NCBI GenBank assembly: GCA_009360345.1
Contig: SPDP01000002.1
Location: 1-64,000, forward strand
Origin: Alcaligenaceae bacterium SAGV5
Lineage (GTDB): Bacteria > Pseudomonadota > Gammaproteobacteria > Burkholderiales > Burkholderiaceae_B
Direction: 5' to 3'
Length of the DNA: 64,000 bases
Part shown: piece after piece, positions 8,122 through 16,710 of the stretch
How positions within the stretch are numbered: the stretch's first letter is position 1
Layout of the letters: every line of letters begins with the position of its first letter
Program-made: the position numbers and the translations under genes
The notes under the pieces: model-generated
What the model was told of the DNA's origin: nothing
Databases searched by the model: none
Seen by the model: the letters and a program-made list of their open reading frames with translations, nothing else

Positions 8122-9468
8122 ATGCTGACCGCCCGCGATAACGACCTGCTGACGCAAACCGGCCCCGGCACGCCCATGGGCGACCTCTTCAGGCGTTTCT
8201 GGATTCCGGTCCTGCTTGCCGAGGAGCTTCCCGGGCCCGACTGTCCTCCCGTCCGCGTCAAGCTCATGAACGAGGAACTGCTGGCCTTCCGCGACACGGA
8301 AGGCCGCATCGGCCTCATCGATCCCGTCTGTCCCCACCGCGGCGCCCATTTGTTCTTCGGCCGGAACGAACATTCGGGGATCCGCTGCGCCTATCACGGG
8401 TGGAAGTTCGACGTATCCGGCGCCTGCGTCGACATGCCCTCCTCGCCAGCCGGCGCCCAGTCACAGGCCCGCATCCATGTGAAATCCTATCCGGCGCGGG
8501 ACTGGGCCGGCCTGATCTGGGCCTACCTGGGAAAACGGGATGCGCGGACACCGCTCCCCGCCCTGCCGTCCATGGAATTCGGATTGCTGCCGGCCGAACA
8601 CCGCTTCGTTTCCAAGAAACTCCAGGAGTGCAACTGGGCGCAGGCGTGCGAGGGCGGACTGGACACGGCGCACTTCAGCTTCCTGCACATGGACACGAGC
8701 GAGGACGAAGAGCAGGTGATGCGGGCCATGTCGAACGCGGAAGCGGGCACCCACGAGAACCTGGTCCGCTGGCTGAGGAACGACGGGGCGCCGGTCTTCA
8801 CCATCCAGGAGCATCCCGCCGGCCTCCTGCTGGGCGCGGCCCGCCGCGCGGATGGAGACGATCTCTACTGGCGCATCAGCCAATTCCTGATGCCTTGCCA
8901 CGGACTCACGCCCAACGCCTTTCCCGGCCAGAACTACCACGGCCAGACCTGGGTGCCGATCGACGACCACCACTGTTGGGTGTACTGCTACAGCTGGAAT
9001 CCCGAACGCCCCATCAGCGAGCAGGAACGGCAACGCTTCCGGCAGGGATTCTCGATCTACCCCCGCCTGGACGACGACTGGCGTCCCCTGGCGCGGCGCG
9101 ATAACGACTACCTGATCGACCGGGCCGCCCAGAAGAAAGGCAGCTTCACGGGTATATCGGGCGTTTCCGAACAGGACGCCTGCATCCAGGACAGCCAGGG
9201 CAGCATCGCCGACCGCACGCGGGAAAACCTGGGACCGACGGACCTGGGCATCGTCCGCTTTCGCCGGGTGATGCTCAACGCGGCCCGCCAGGTTGCCGAG
9301 AACCAGCCGCTGGAAGCATGGCGGCGGCCCGACGCCTACGCCGTGCGCTCCGGCGGAGCCGTGGCCCCCCGCAATCGGTCACTCGGCCAGGTAATGGAAG
9401 AGCGGTTTGGCCACCCATACGGCTATGTCGGAAACCTCTACGGCTTGCCGTCCGACGGAAAGTCATGA
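8122..9468 (+). CDS. Rieske 2Fe-2S aromatic ring-hydroxylating oxygenase, alpha subunit
   Basis: The product has 448 residues. The Rieske cluster ligands are C70-P-H72 (VCPHRGAHLFF) and C89-x2-H92 (CAYHGWKF). The mononuclear iron facial triad begins with EGGLDTAHFSFLH (D181, H184, H189). The overall form matches the phthalate 4,5-dioxygenase/vanillate demethylase group, which forms homo-oligomers and needs a separate reductase. No reductase is encoded nearby. AAAGGAGACAACG precedes the ATG. It opens a cluster with Bug, two aldolase-type enzymes and an IclR regulator, so it probably performs the first attack on an aromatic substrate. Confidence 0.94.
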   Translation: MLTARDNDLLTQTGPGTPMGDLFRRFWIPVLLAEELPGPDCPPVRVKLMNEELLAFRDTEGRIGLIDPVCPHRGAHLFFGRNEHSGIRCAYHGWKFDVSGACVDMPSSPAGAQSQARIHVKSYPARDWAGLIWAYLGKRDARTPLPALPSMEFGLLPAEHRFVSKKLQECNWAQACEGGLDTAHFSFLHMDTSEDEEQVMRAMSNAEAGTHENLVRWLRNDGAPVFTIQEHPAGLLLGAARRADGDDLYWRISQFLMPCHGLTPNAFPGQNYHGQTWVPIDDHHCWVYCYSWNPERPISEQERQRFRQGFSIYPRLDDDWRPLARRDNDYLIDRAAQKKGSFTGISGVSEQDACIQDSQGSIADRTRENLGPTDLGIVRFRRVMLNAARQVAENQPLEAWRRPDAYAVRSGGAVAPRNRSLGQVMEERFGHPYGYVGNLYGLPSDGKS

Positions 9469-9543
9469 CGATATCGATGCGGGCCGGCGTCACCCTCTCC
9501 GGCACCGCGCGGCCCAACAAGACCCAGAACTCAGGAGACAGGC

Positions 9544-10524
9544 ATGCATCGATACACACGCGTCCTGGCGGGGATGTTTCTCGCCACCATCGTTTGCCAC
9601 GGCGGACCTGCCCGGGCCCAGTCCGCCTACCCCGCCAAGCCGATACGCATCATCGTCCCGTATGCCGCGGGCGGGCTGGCCGACGTCTTCGTGCGCAACG
9701 TCGGCCAGGGGCTGGCGGCGCGCCTGGGCCAGCCGGTCATCGTCGAGAACAAGCCCGGGGCCAATACGCTGATAGGCGCCGAAGCCGCCGCCCACGCACC
9801 GGCGGACGGATACACGCTCTTGTTCTGCAGCATGTCCACGCTGGCGCTGAACGTAGGCACCTACAAGAAGCTGCCCTACGACCCGATCAAGGATTTCGCG
9901 CCGATCTCGCTCGGTTTCTATTCGCCGTTGTACCTGGCGATCAACGCCTCGGTCCCGGCACACTCGGTCAAGGACCTGGTGCGCCTGGCCCGACAGCGGC
10001 CGGCCCCCTTCGCCTACGCCTCCACCGGCAACGGCGGCGCCATGCACGTGGTGACGGAACAATTCGCCCGCGCCAACGGCATCCAGCTCATTCACGTTCC
10101 CTACAAAGGCAGCGGCCCCGGACTCAACGACCTCATGGCCGGCCAAGTCCAGTTGATGTTCGATGTGGGCGCCAACTCCCTGGAGCAGGCCAAGGCCGGC
10201 AGGCTGCGGGTCCTGGCCGTGACCGGCCCCAATCGGACCTCCGGCGCCCCCGACGTCCCCACCATGGCCGAAGCGGGCATGCCCGATTTCGACATGACGG
10301 TATGGTTCGGCTTCGTGTCTCCGGCCGGTACGCCACCGGCCATCGTGGAACGGCTGGCCCGTGAAATCGGCGATCTATTGAAAGAACCTTCGTTCCAGCA
10401 GGCGGCGCGCACGGGCGGCTACGAACTCTCGCCCAATACGCCCGCACAGTTCCGCCACCTGATCGAGGCCGACATCGAGAAGTGGGTCGCCATGGTCAAA
10501 GCCGCAGGAGTCGTCCCCGAATGA
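9544..10524 (+). CDS. Bug/TctC-family periplasmic solute-binding protein
   Basis: The product has 326 residues. The signal peptide is MHRYTRVLAGMFLATIVC with cleavage near ARAQS. The mature protein starts AYPAKPIRIIVPYAAGGLAD, the family signature, and has YASTGNGGAMHVV and HVPYKGSGPG. It lies between the Rieske oxygenase gene and the aldolase gene. Its stop codon overlaps the next ATG (ATGA), so the genes are translationally coupled. It probably captures the aromatic or carboxylate substrate of the cluster. No membrane subunits are in the window. Confidence 0.94.
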   Translation: MHRYTRVLAGMFLATIVCHGGPARAQSAYPAKPIRIIVPYAAGGLADVFVRNVGQGLAARLGQPVIVENKPGANTLIGAEAAAHAPADGYTLLFCSMSTLALNVGTYKKLPYDPIKDFAPISLGFYSPLYLAINASVPAHSVKDLVRLARQRPAPFAYASTGNGGAMHVVTEQFARANGIQLIHVPYKGSGPGLNDLMAGQVQLMFDVGANSLEQAKAGRLRVLAVTGPNRTSGAPDVPTMAEAGMPDFDMTVWFGFVSPAGTPPAIVERLAREIGDLLKEPSFQQAARTGGYELSPNTPAQFRHLIEADIEKWVAMVKAAGVVPE

Positions 10525-11300
10525 AACAACCATTCCATGAAGCGATACGCCAGGACGGCCTGCGGTTCGGATTGTTCGTCAGCCTGAACTCGGCCATCGC
10601 CGCCGAGGCGCTGGCACCGTCCGGTTTCGACTATGTCGTCATCGACGCCGAGCATTCGCCCCTTACCCCCGCCGGCCTGCACGGCATGTTGACCGCGTTC
10701 GGAACCGCGGGCCCGGAAGCGATCGTCCGCGCCGCCTCGCATGACACGCCCCCCATCCAGCAGTACCTGGACCTGGGTGTGCGGACGCTGATCTTTCCGA
10801 ATGTGCGCGACGCCGCCGACGCGCGGCGGGTCGTCGCCGCCACCCGCTATCCGCCCCAGGGCCATCGCGGCGTGGCGGGCACCATCCGCGCCAGCCGCTA
10901 TGGGCGCGACAAGTCCTATCTCGGGCAGGCCAATGACCACATCGTCGTCCTGGCCCAGATAGAAAGCCGGGCCGGCCTGGCGAATCTCGACGAGATCGTC
11001 GCGACCGACGGCGTCGACGGCATCTATTTCGGCCCCAACGACATGGCGGCGGACCATGGGGACCTCGGCCAACCGATGGCGGCCGCCAACGTCGAGCGGT
11101 TGACGCACGCCATCCGCCGTGTCCGGGAGCTGGGCAAGATCGCCGGCATCCTGTGCGCGGAAACCCAGCTCGAACTGTACGCGAGCGCCGGCGCCACCCT
11201 GTTCGCGTTCGCCTCCGACGCCAGCCTGCTGGTCAAGGCCGCCGACGAACTCGCCGCCAGGCATGCCGGCCGCCATCCGGGAGAACGGCGCCATGCCTAG
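10521..11300 (+). CDS. HpcH/HpaI-family aldolase (2-keto-3-deoxy acid aldolase type)
   Basis: The product has 259 residues. It starts MKQPFHEAIRQDGLRFGLFV and contains FDYVVIDAEHSP with the His of the HpaI fold, QIESRAGLANLDEI with the metal-binding Glu, and GVDGIYFGPNDMAAD with the metal Asp. These class II pyruvate aldolases split 4-hydroxy-2-oxoacids to pyruvate and an aldehyde. Here it would be a late step of ring degradation. ATG 10521 overlaps the Bug stop by 4 bp; the longer frame from 10482 is rejected. Confidence 0.93.
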   Translation: MKQPFHEAIRQDGLRFGLFVSLNSAIAAEALAPSGFDYVVIDAEHSPLTPAGLHGMLTAFGTAGPEAIVRAASHDTPPIQQYLDLGVRTLIFPNVRDAADARRVVAATRYPPQGHRGVAGTIRASRYGRDKSYLGQANDHIVVLAQIESRAGLANLDEIVATDGVDGIYFGPNDMAADHGDLGQPMAAANVERLTHAIRRVRELGKIAGILCAETQLELYASAGATLFAFASDASLLVKAADELAARHAGRHPGERRHA

Positions 11301-11757
11301 CGCGCCTTCGACCGATACCGAGGTGTCCGCGGCCACGGGCTGGGCCGTCTCGCAAAGCGTGCTGAGGTTTTATCTCGACTTCGACAACTGGCGGTATGAC
11401 CGCATGGCGCAGGCCTTCCTTCCCACGGGCACCTGGGATCGCAACGGCCTGTTGCTGCGCGGCCGGGAAGCCATCGTCGACGAACTGAGCCGCCGGCCGC
11501 GCACGGCGGCGGTCCGGCATGTCATCACCAACATCGTCGTCGCGCCCGCGGCCTCGCCGCCGTCCGGCGTGCCGTGCTGCGGCGCCTCCTTCTACGTCAC
11601 GGCCTATCGCAGTCCCCATGCGCAAGCGGGCGGCGAGCCGCCGGTCATCAAGTCGCCCTACCTGATTCTCGAGGGAACGGCGGAACTTCGGCTAGACGAA
11701 GGACGATGGCGGTTCACGCACCAGTCCTTGAAGCGACTGTTCGAATTCCCCGCCTGA
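11293..11757 (+). CDS. SnoaL/NTF2-like protein
   Basis: The product has 154 residues. The pattern YLDFDNWRYDRMAQAFLP, WDRNGLLLRGREAIVDELS, VRHVITNIVV and a terminal GRWRFTHQSLKRLF is that of the nuclear-transport-factor-2/SnoaL fold, used as small hydrolyase or isomerase domains and as ring-hydroxylase beta subunits. GGGAGAACGGCGCC precedes ATG 11293, which overlaps the aldolase stop by 8 bp. A partner or accessory role for the Rieske oxygenase, or an isomerase step, is possible but unproven. Confidence 0.82.
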   Translation: MPSAPSTDTEVSAATGWAVSQSVLRFYLDFDNWRYDRMAQAFLPTGTWDRNGLLLRGREAIVDELSRRPRTAAVRHVITNIVVAPAASPPSGVPCCGASFYVTAYRSPHAQAGGEPPVIKSPYLILEGTAELRLDEGRWRFTHQSLKRLFEFPA

Positions 11758-11771
11758 CAGGAGAAACGTCC

Positions 11772-12551
11772 ATGCATCAGATCGACCGAGACCCGCTCTC
11801 CCGCGTCCGGAGCGAAGTGTCCGAAGAGGAATGGCAGGCGCGGGTGGACCTGGCCGCCTGCTACCGCCTCATCGCGGCATTCGGCATGAGCGACCTCATC
11901 TACAACCACGCGACCGTCCGCATCCCGGGCACCGCGGACCATCTGCTGATCAATCCGTATGGCTATATGTACGAGGAGATCACGGCGTCCAGCCTGATCC
12001 GGATCGATCTCGACGGCCGCGTGGTCTACAACCCGCACGGCGGCTACGACATCAACTACGCGGGATACGTCGTGCACAGCGCCGTGCATGCGGCGCGCCC
12101 GGACGCCCACTGCGTCATCCATACCCACAGCCGTGCCGGCATGGCCATATCCGCCCTCAAATGCGGGCTGCTGCCCCTGACCCAGACCGCCATGCGCTTC
12201 GGGCAGGTCGCCTACCACGACTATGAAAGCGTGGCCGTCGATCTCGACGAACGTCGGCGCCTGGCCCGCGACCTGGGCGACGCGCCGGTCATGATCCTGC
12301 GCAACCATGGCCTGCTTGCGCTGGGCCCCAGCGTTGGCGAAGCCTTCAACGCCCTCTACTGGCTGGAGCTGGCGTGCAAGGTGCAGGTGGACGCCATGGC
12401 ATGCAACGGCGAACTGAACCTGCCCTCCCGGCAGATCCAGGAAAAGACCGCGCATCTCTACCGGCCGGACACCCGCCGCCCATTCGGCGTGCTCGAATGG
12501 CCCGCCATGCTGCGCTACCTCGACCGGCGCGACCCCGGCTACCGCGACTGA
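11772..12551 (+). CDS. Class II aldolase/adducin-family protein
   Basis: The product has 259 residues, starting [20 protein letters not shown] after an AGGAGAAACGTC ribosome site. Zinc-binding motifs of the fuculose-phosphate aldolase fold are visible: [14 protein letters not shown] gives the HTH pair and [10 protein letters not shown] gives the third His. Homologues in aromatic clusters act as decarboxylases or aldolases. It lies 14 bp behind the SnoaL-like gene and 20 bp before the glyoxalase gene, in the same transcription unit. Confidence 0.92.
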   Translation: MHQIDRDPLSRVRSEVSEEEWQARVDLAACYRLIAAFGMSDLIYNHATVRIPGTADHLLINPYGYMYEEITASSLIRIDLDGRVVYNPHGGYDINYAGYVVHSAVHAARPDAHCVIHTHSRAGMAISALKCGLLPLTQTAMRFGQVAYHDYESVAVDLDERRRLARDLGDAPVMILRNHGLLALGPSVGEAFNALYWLELACKVQVDAMACNGELNLPSRQIQEKTAHLYRPDTRRPFGVLEWPAMLRYLDRRDPGYRD

Positions 12552-12571
12552 CGCCCCGCCAGGAGATCTCC

Positions 12572-12985
12572 ATGCATCCCCGCACCTCCGGCCAATGCCG
12601 CTTTCTCCATGCCATGCTGCGCGTGGGCGACCTGCGGCGGTCCATCGATTTCTATACCGGCGTTCTCGGCATGCGGCTCTTGCGCACCGTCGAAAGAGCG
12701 GAACAGGGATATACGCTCGCGTTCGTCGGCTATGGCGGGAATCCGGATCAGGCCGAACTCGAGCTCACCTACAACCACGGCGTCGACCGCTACGAGGCGG
12801 GCACGGCCTACGGCCACATTGCCCTCGGCATGCCGGACGTACAGGCCGCCTGCTCCGCCATCCGCGCCCGCGGCGGTGCCATCCTGCGCGAGCCGGGACC
12901 GGTCAAGGGCGGCACGTCGATCATCGCGTTCGTGGCCGATCCCGACGGCTACCGGATCGAGTTGATAGAACAGCCGCCGCGATGA
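12572..12985 (+). CDS. gloA: Glyoxalase I-like lactoylglutathione lyase
   Basis: The product has 137 residues with the full GloA pattern: [70 protein letters not shown], and a C-terminal [14 protein letters not shown] with the metal Glu. It would convert the glutathione hemithioacetal of methylglyoxal or a related aldehyde to the lactoyl thioester. AGGAGATCTCC precedes the ATG. Its place after two aldolases suits aldehyde detoxification. It may be a paralogue of a housekeeping gloA, so the symbol is tentative. Confidence 0.87.
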   Translation: MHPRTSGQCRFLHAMLRVGDLRRSIDFYTGVLGMRLLRTVERAEQGYTLAFVGYGGNPDQAELELTYNHGVDRYEAGTAYGHIALGMPDVQAACSAIRARGGAILREPGPVKGGTSIIAFVADPDGYRIELIEQPPR

Positions 12986-13068
12986 TCCCGGCGCCGCCCG
13001 GTCCGGCCAATGCCAGCCGCCGGCCGCACGTGTACAGTACGCCTCGACACCACCATGGAGGGCGGGCG

Positions 13069-13965
13069 ATGACACGCATCAAGATGGAGGCGGACGCCAC
13101 GCCAGCCAGGAGCCGTCCCCCTCGTGCCATCGACACCCAGGCACCGCAAGCGCTGCCTCAGGTCCCCGCCTACGCCGACACGCTGGACGATGGCCAGTTC
13201 GCCACCACCCTCGCGCGGGGACTCGAGATCCTGCGCTGCTTCACGCCCCAGGACACCCTGCTGGGCAACAAGGACCTGGCCTTGCGCACGGGGCTTCCCA
13301 AACCTACCGTATCGAGGCTGACCTACACCTTGTCCCGCCTGGGATACCTCCGCGCCGGCCCCAGGCAGCGCAAGTATCAACTGGGATCCGCCGTCCTGTC
13401 GCTGAGCTATCCGCTGCTGGCCTCGATCTCCTTGCGGCAGTTGGCGCGGCCCGCCATGAACGCCCTGGCGGACACGATAGGAGGATCGGTATCGATGGGC
13501 ATACGCGATCGCCTGAACGTCGTGTACATCGAGACCAGCCGCAGCCGATTGCCCGCCGCGCCGCAGTTCTCCGACGTCGGACTCGCCCACCCCATGGCCG
13601 GCACATCGATAGGCAGGGCATATCTGGCCGCCTGCGACACCTCCGAGCGCAACGCGATTCTGAACGAGATCCGCGTCAAGACGCCGGAACAATACGCCCG
13701 CTACGCGGACGCGCTTCGGCGCAGCTTCGATGACTACGACCGCCTGGGGTTCTGCGTGTGCTACGACTACACCCTTCCCGGCATCTACGGCGTCGGCGCT
13801 CCCATGAAGCGCAGGGTGAACGGCGAGATCGTCGTGTTCAACTGCGTGGTCAGTTGCCTGTCGACGCGGCGCGCCAGAATGGAAAAAGACATCGGCCCGC
13901 AGTTGACGGCGATGCTCGCCATGCTGGAGACGACCCTGTCCAGGGCGGAATTCACACAGGACTGA
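13069..13965 (+). CDS. IclR-family transcriptional regulator
   Basis: The product has 298 residues. An extended N-terminus of about 40 residues precedes the winged helix (TTLARGLEILRCFTPQDTLL, NKDLALRTGLPKPTVSRLTY). The IclR effector domain follows, with PRQRKYQLGSAVLSLSY and IGRAYLAACDTSER. GGAGGGCGGGCG lies just before ATG 13069; the longer open frame from 12595 only shadows gloA. It lies inside the catabolic cluster and in the same direction, and is the natural candidate regulator of the genes from 8122. Confidence 0.93.
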   Translation: MTRIKMEADATPARSRPPRAIDTQAPQALPQVPAYADTLDDGQFATTLARGLEILRCFTPQDTLLGNKDLALRTGLPKPTVSRLTYTLSRLGYLRAGPRQRKYQLGSAVLSLSYPLLASISLRQLARPAMNALADTIGGSVSMGIRDRLNVVYIETSRSRLPAAPQFSDVGLAHPMAGTSIGRAYLAACDTSERNAILNEIRVKTPEQYARYADALRRSFDDYDRLGFCVCYDYTLPGIYGVGAPMKRRVNGEIVVFNCVVSCLSTRRARMEKDIGPQLTAMLAMLETTLSRAEFTQD

Positions 13966-13977
13966 AGGGAGCCTCTC

Positions 13978-14979
13978 ATGGTTCGAGAAACGGGCGGCAC
14001 CATGCGGGGAGTGGACATTCCCCGCTACGGCGAAGCCGAGGTCATGCAAATACGGGATCTTCCCCGCCCCGAGCCGGCGGCGGGCGAAGTGCTGATCCAG
14101 ATCGCGGCCGCGGGCATCAACCATGGAGACCTCGTCCAGCGGCGCGGGAACTATCCTCCACCACCCGGCGCGTCTTCGATACCCGGCCTGGAGGTCGCGG
14201 GAACGATCGTGGCATGCGCGCCCGACGTGACCCGCTGGCAACCTGGCGACGAGGTCTGCGCGATCCTCGCGGGGGGCGGATATGCCTCGTACTGCACGGC
14301 CCCGGCCGACCAATGCCTGCCCATCCCCCCCGGCATCTCGCTGATCGATGCCGCCTCGCTGCCTGAAACCTTCTGCACCGTCTGGGATGCCGTCTGGGGC
14401 CAGGCGCGCCTGGGGCGCGCGGAATCGCTGCTGGTCCATGGCGGGTCGAGCGGCATCGGCGTCACCGCGATCCAGCTCGCCCGCGCGCTGGGCCATCCGG
14501 TCTATGCGACCGCGGGCTCGCCGGAGAAATGCTCGGCCTGCCTGTCCCTGGGCGCCACCGCCGCGATCAACTACAAGCGGCAGGACTTCGTGGAGGAAGT
14601 CCTGCAAGCCACGGCAGGACAAGGCGTCGACGTGATCCTGGACATGGTGGGCGGCGGTTACCTGCCTCGGAACATGTCGGTGCTGGCCATCCATGGCCGC
14701 CAGGTTTCCATAGGCGTCCAGGACGGGCCAGACGCCCGGATCGACGTGCGCGAGATGATGCGCAAGCGGCTGACACTCATCGGCACCACGCTCCGGTCGC
14801 GCGACCTCGCCTACAAGGCCCGGATCTGCCGGGAACTGGAGGCGCATGTCTGGCCGCTGTTCGCGGCGGGCAAGGTCCGGCCGGTCGTCCATCGCCGCTT
14901 TCCGCTCGATGCGGTCGCGCAGGCCCATCGCGCGCTGGAGCAAGGCGGCCACGTCGGCAAGATGCTGCTGATTCCCTAG
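13978..14979 (+). CDS. Zinc-free quinone oxidoreductase, PIG3/QOR type
   Basis: The product has 333 residues of the medium-chain dehydrogenase family. It has AAAGINHGDLVQRRGNYPPP, IPGLEVAGTIVACAPDVTRW, the nucleotide motif SLLVHGGSSGIGVTAIQLAR, and a C-terminal RFPLDAVAQAHRALEQGGHV. The structural-zinc cysteine cluster is missing, which fits NAD(P)H:quinone reductases of the PIG3 group. It is 12 bp behind the IclR gene. It could reduce a quinone or enone intermediate. It is the last gene of the catabolic cluster; the next gene belongs to the hrp-box set. Confidence 0.92.
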   Translation: MVRETGGTMRGVDIPRYGEAEVMQIRDLPRPEPAAGEVLIQIAAAGINHGDLVQRRGNYPPPPGASSIPGLEVAGTIVACAPDVTRWQPGDEVCAILAGGGYASYCTAPADQCLPIPPGISLIDAASLPETFCTVWDAVWGQARLGRAESLLVHGGSSGIGVTAIQLARALGHPVYATAGSPEKCSACLSLGATAAINYKRQDFVEEVLQATAGQGVDVILDMVGGGYLPRNMSVLAIHGRQVSIGVQDGPDARIDVREMMRKRLTLIGTTLRSRDLAYKARICRELEAHVWPLFAAGKVRPVVHRRFPLDAVAQAHRALEQGGHVGKMLLIP

Positions 14980-15031
14980 CCTGGAAACCGCCCTCAACCC
15001 GCCATGCCGTCGAGCATGCGCGCAAACGGAG

Positions 15032-15060
15032 CGAACTATCTTCACCTTCATGCCACTCAT
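15032..15060 (+). promoter_or_regulatory. hrp-box-like promoter for the 69-residue-repeat gene
   Basis: CGAACT at 15032-15037 is followed after 17 bp by ACTCAT at 15055-15060. Read as an hrp box it is cGAACt-N15-CCACTCA. It is one of seven sites of the same form in the window. It implies translation from ATG 15100 rather than from 15004, because the codons up to 15060 lie inside the promoter. Confidence 0.62.
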
Positions 15061-15099
15061 TGGCAACCGGCCCCCGTGGCCGCAGACCTCTCGCCCGCC

Positions 15100-16617
15100 A
15101 TGAACCCCATTCACCCCTTCGCTGCGCAAGCGCCGCTGCCGTCCGGAACCCCCGCGCCCGCGCGCGAAACCCTTCCCTCCGCGCCCCTCCCACCGCCGTC
15201 CGCCGGCCACCCCTCGGGCGTCCGCAACAACAGCAACCAACGCGCCGCGCACCCCGGCATCCGCGCCTACGAACAAGCGGACGATCCAAGGTCCGCCAAG
15301 CGGCAAAAGAACACGCCCCACCTGCCGCCGGAGCTGCTGCCCGTGCAAGCGGCATTTCCGCGCAAGGAGAACGAGACAAACGCCGCGTATGCGAGACGGC
15401 TGAACCTGGCCAGCCAGCAGGGTCAAGCCCACGCCCGCGTCCAAGGCCAGCCACTGACCCTCAAGCAGCTCTCCCTCCTGTCCTGCGCGATGGAGAACAA
15501 CCTGCGCCAGGATCCCCAACTCGCGCCCCTGCCCGCGGAACTGCTGCCCGTGCGTCTGGCGCTCCCGCGCCAGAAAGGCGAAACGAACATCGCCTATGCC
15601 CGGCGCCTGAACCTGGCCAGCCAGCAGGACCGCCCCGGTGGCCGCGTCCAAGGCCAGCCACTGACCGTCGATCAACTCGCCAGCCTATCCGGAGCGACGG
15701 AAGGCAACCTGCGCCTGGATCCCCAACTCGTGCCGCTGCCACCGGAACTGCTGCCCGTGCGACTGGCGTTTCCACGCGGGGAAAACGAAAAGGCCCTCCC
15801 CTATGCCCGGCGACTGAACCTGGCCAGCCAGCAGGACCTCTCCGGCGCCCGCATCCAGGGCCGGCCATTGACCATCGACCAGCTCGCCAGCCTCTCCGGG
15901 ACAACGACGTCCGTCCTGCTCCAGGACTCCCAGTTCACCGCCCTGCCACCGGAGCTGGTATCCGTGCGCCTGGCATTTCCGCGCGGGCACAACGAAAAGA
16001 ACGTTCCCTATGCCCGGCGGCTGAACCTGGCCAGCCAGCAGGACCTCCCCGGCGCCCGCGTCCAAGGCCGGCCACTGACCATCGACCAGCTCGCCAGCCT
16101 ATCCGGGGCAATGGCAACAGTCTTGCGCCAGGACCCCCAGCTCGCCCCCCTGCCACCGGAACTGCTACCCGTGCGTCTGGCGTTTCCGCGCCAGTCCAAC
16201 GAAAAGAACGTTCCCTATGCCCGGCGGCTGAACCTGGCCAGCCGGCAGGACCTCCCCGGCGCCCGCGTCCAGGGCCAGCCACTGACCATCGACCAGCTCG
16301 CCAGCCTCTCCGGCGCAAGCAAGACTCACCTGCGCCAAGACCCCCGGCTCGCGCCCCTGCCTCCGGAACTGCTACCCGTGCGTCTGGCGTTTCCGCGCCA
16401 GCCCAACGAAAAGAACGTTCCCTATGCCCGGCGGCTGAACCTGGCCAGCCAGCAAGACCTCCCCGGCGCCCGCGTCCAGGGCCGGGCACTCACACTCAAA
16501 CAGCTCTCCGGCCTGTCCGGCGCGACGGAGAGTACCCTGCGCCAGCATCTCCAGATGGCGCCGCCGGAGCCGCTGCCGGATCGCACGGCGCTCCCGCGCA
16601 ACGCCATGCGTCCCTGA
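15100..16617 (+). CDS. Six-fold 69-residue repeat protein, candidate type III effector
   Basis: The product has 505 residues. Residues 1-74 are rich in Pro, Ala and Ser, look disordered, and include a basic stretch RSAKRQKN. From about residue 75 there are six consecutive repeats of exactly 69 residues and a short degenerate seventh. Each repeat carries LPPELLPVRLAFPR, NEKNVPYARRLNLASQQDLP, GARVQGQPLTIDQLASLSG and LRQDPQLAPL. Predicted helices and a regular period suggest an elongated solenoid. I do not recognise the family. ATG 15004 is in frame, but it precedes the hrp-box-like promoter, so ATG 15100 (MNPIHPFAAQAPLPSG) is preferred. No catalytic motif is visible, and secretion is inference from the promoter and the N-terminus. 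Confidence 0.8.
   Translation: MNPIHPFAAQAPLPSGTPAPARETLPSAPLPPPSAGHPSGVRNNSNQRAAHPGIRAYEQADDPRSAKRQKNTPHLPPELLPVQAAFPRKENETNAAYARRLNLASQQGQAHARVQGQPLTLKQLSLLSCAMENNLRQDPQLAPLPAELLPVRLALPRQKGETNIAYARRLNLASQQDRPGGRVQGQPLTVDQLASLSGATEGNLRLDPQLVPLPPELLPVRLAFPRGENEKALPYARRLNLASQQDLSGARIQGRPLTIDQLASLSGTTTSVLLQDSQFTALPPELVSVRLAFPRGHNEKNVPYARRLNLASQQDLPGARVQGRPLTIDQLASLSGAMATVLRQDPQLAPLPPELLPVRLAFPRQSNEKNVPYARRLNLASRQDLPGARVQGQPLTIDQLASLSGASKTHLRQDPRLAPLPPELLPVRLAFPRQPNEKNVPYARRLNLASQQDLPGARVQGRALTLKQLSGLSGATESTLRQHLQMAPPEPLPDRTALPRNAMRP
15322..16563 (+). repeat. Tandem 207-bp coding repeat, six units
   Basis: Unit starts (codon for the Leu of LPPELL) fall at 15322, 15529, 15736, 15943, 16150 and 16357, each exactly 207 bp apart. 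Copies 4-6 are the most alike, with the same ARRLNLAS codons. Copies 1 and 2 are more diverged. A partial seventh unit starts near 16558 with a two-codon deletion. This is expansion by unequal crossing over inside a gene, not a CRISPR array. Confidence 0.93.
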
Positions 16618-16710
16618 CCAAGGCCCTGACCTGGCGCCCAACGGCGACCATCGCGAATGGCGGCGCCAAACCCCAGGCGGGGTGGCAGCGAGGCCGGGGC
16701 CGGCCGCCGC

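Noticed and set aside
12949-15675. 908-residue minus-strand open frame across the IclR, oxidoreductase and repeat genes
   Set aside because: Antisense shadow of well-supported plus-strand genes in GC-rich DNA; the composition is Arg/Gly/His-rich with no domains.
15322-16563. Regular repeats that could be read as a CRISPR array
   Set aside because: The 207-bp units are fully coding, in frame and without spacers; this is a repeat protein gene.
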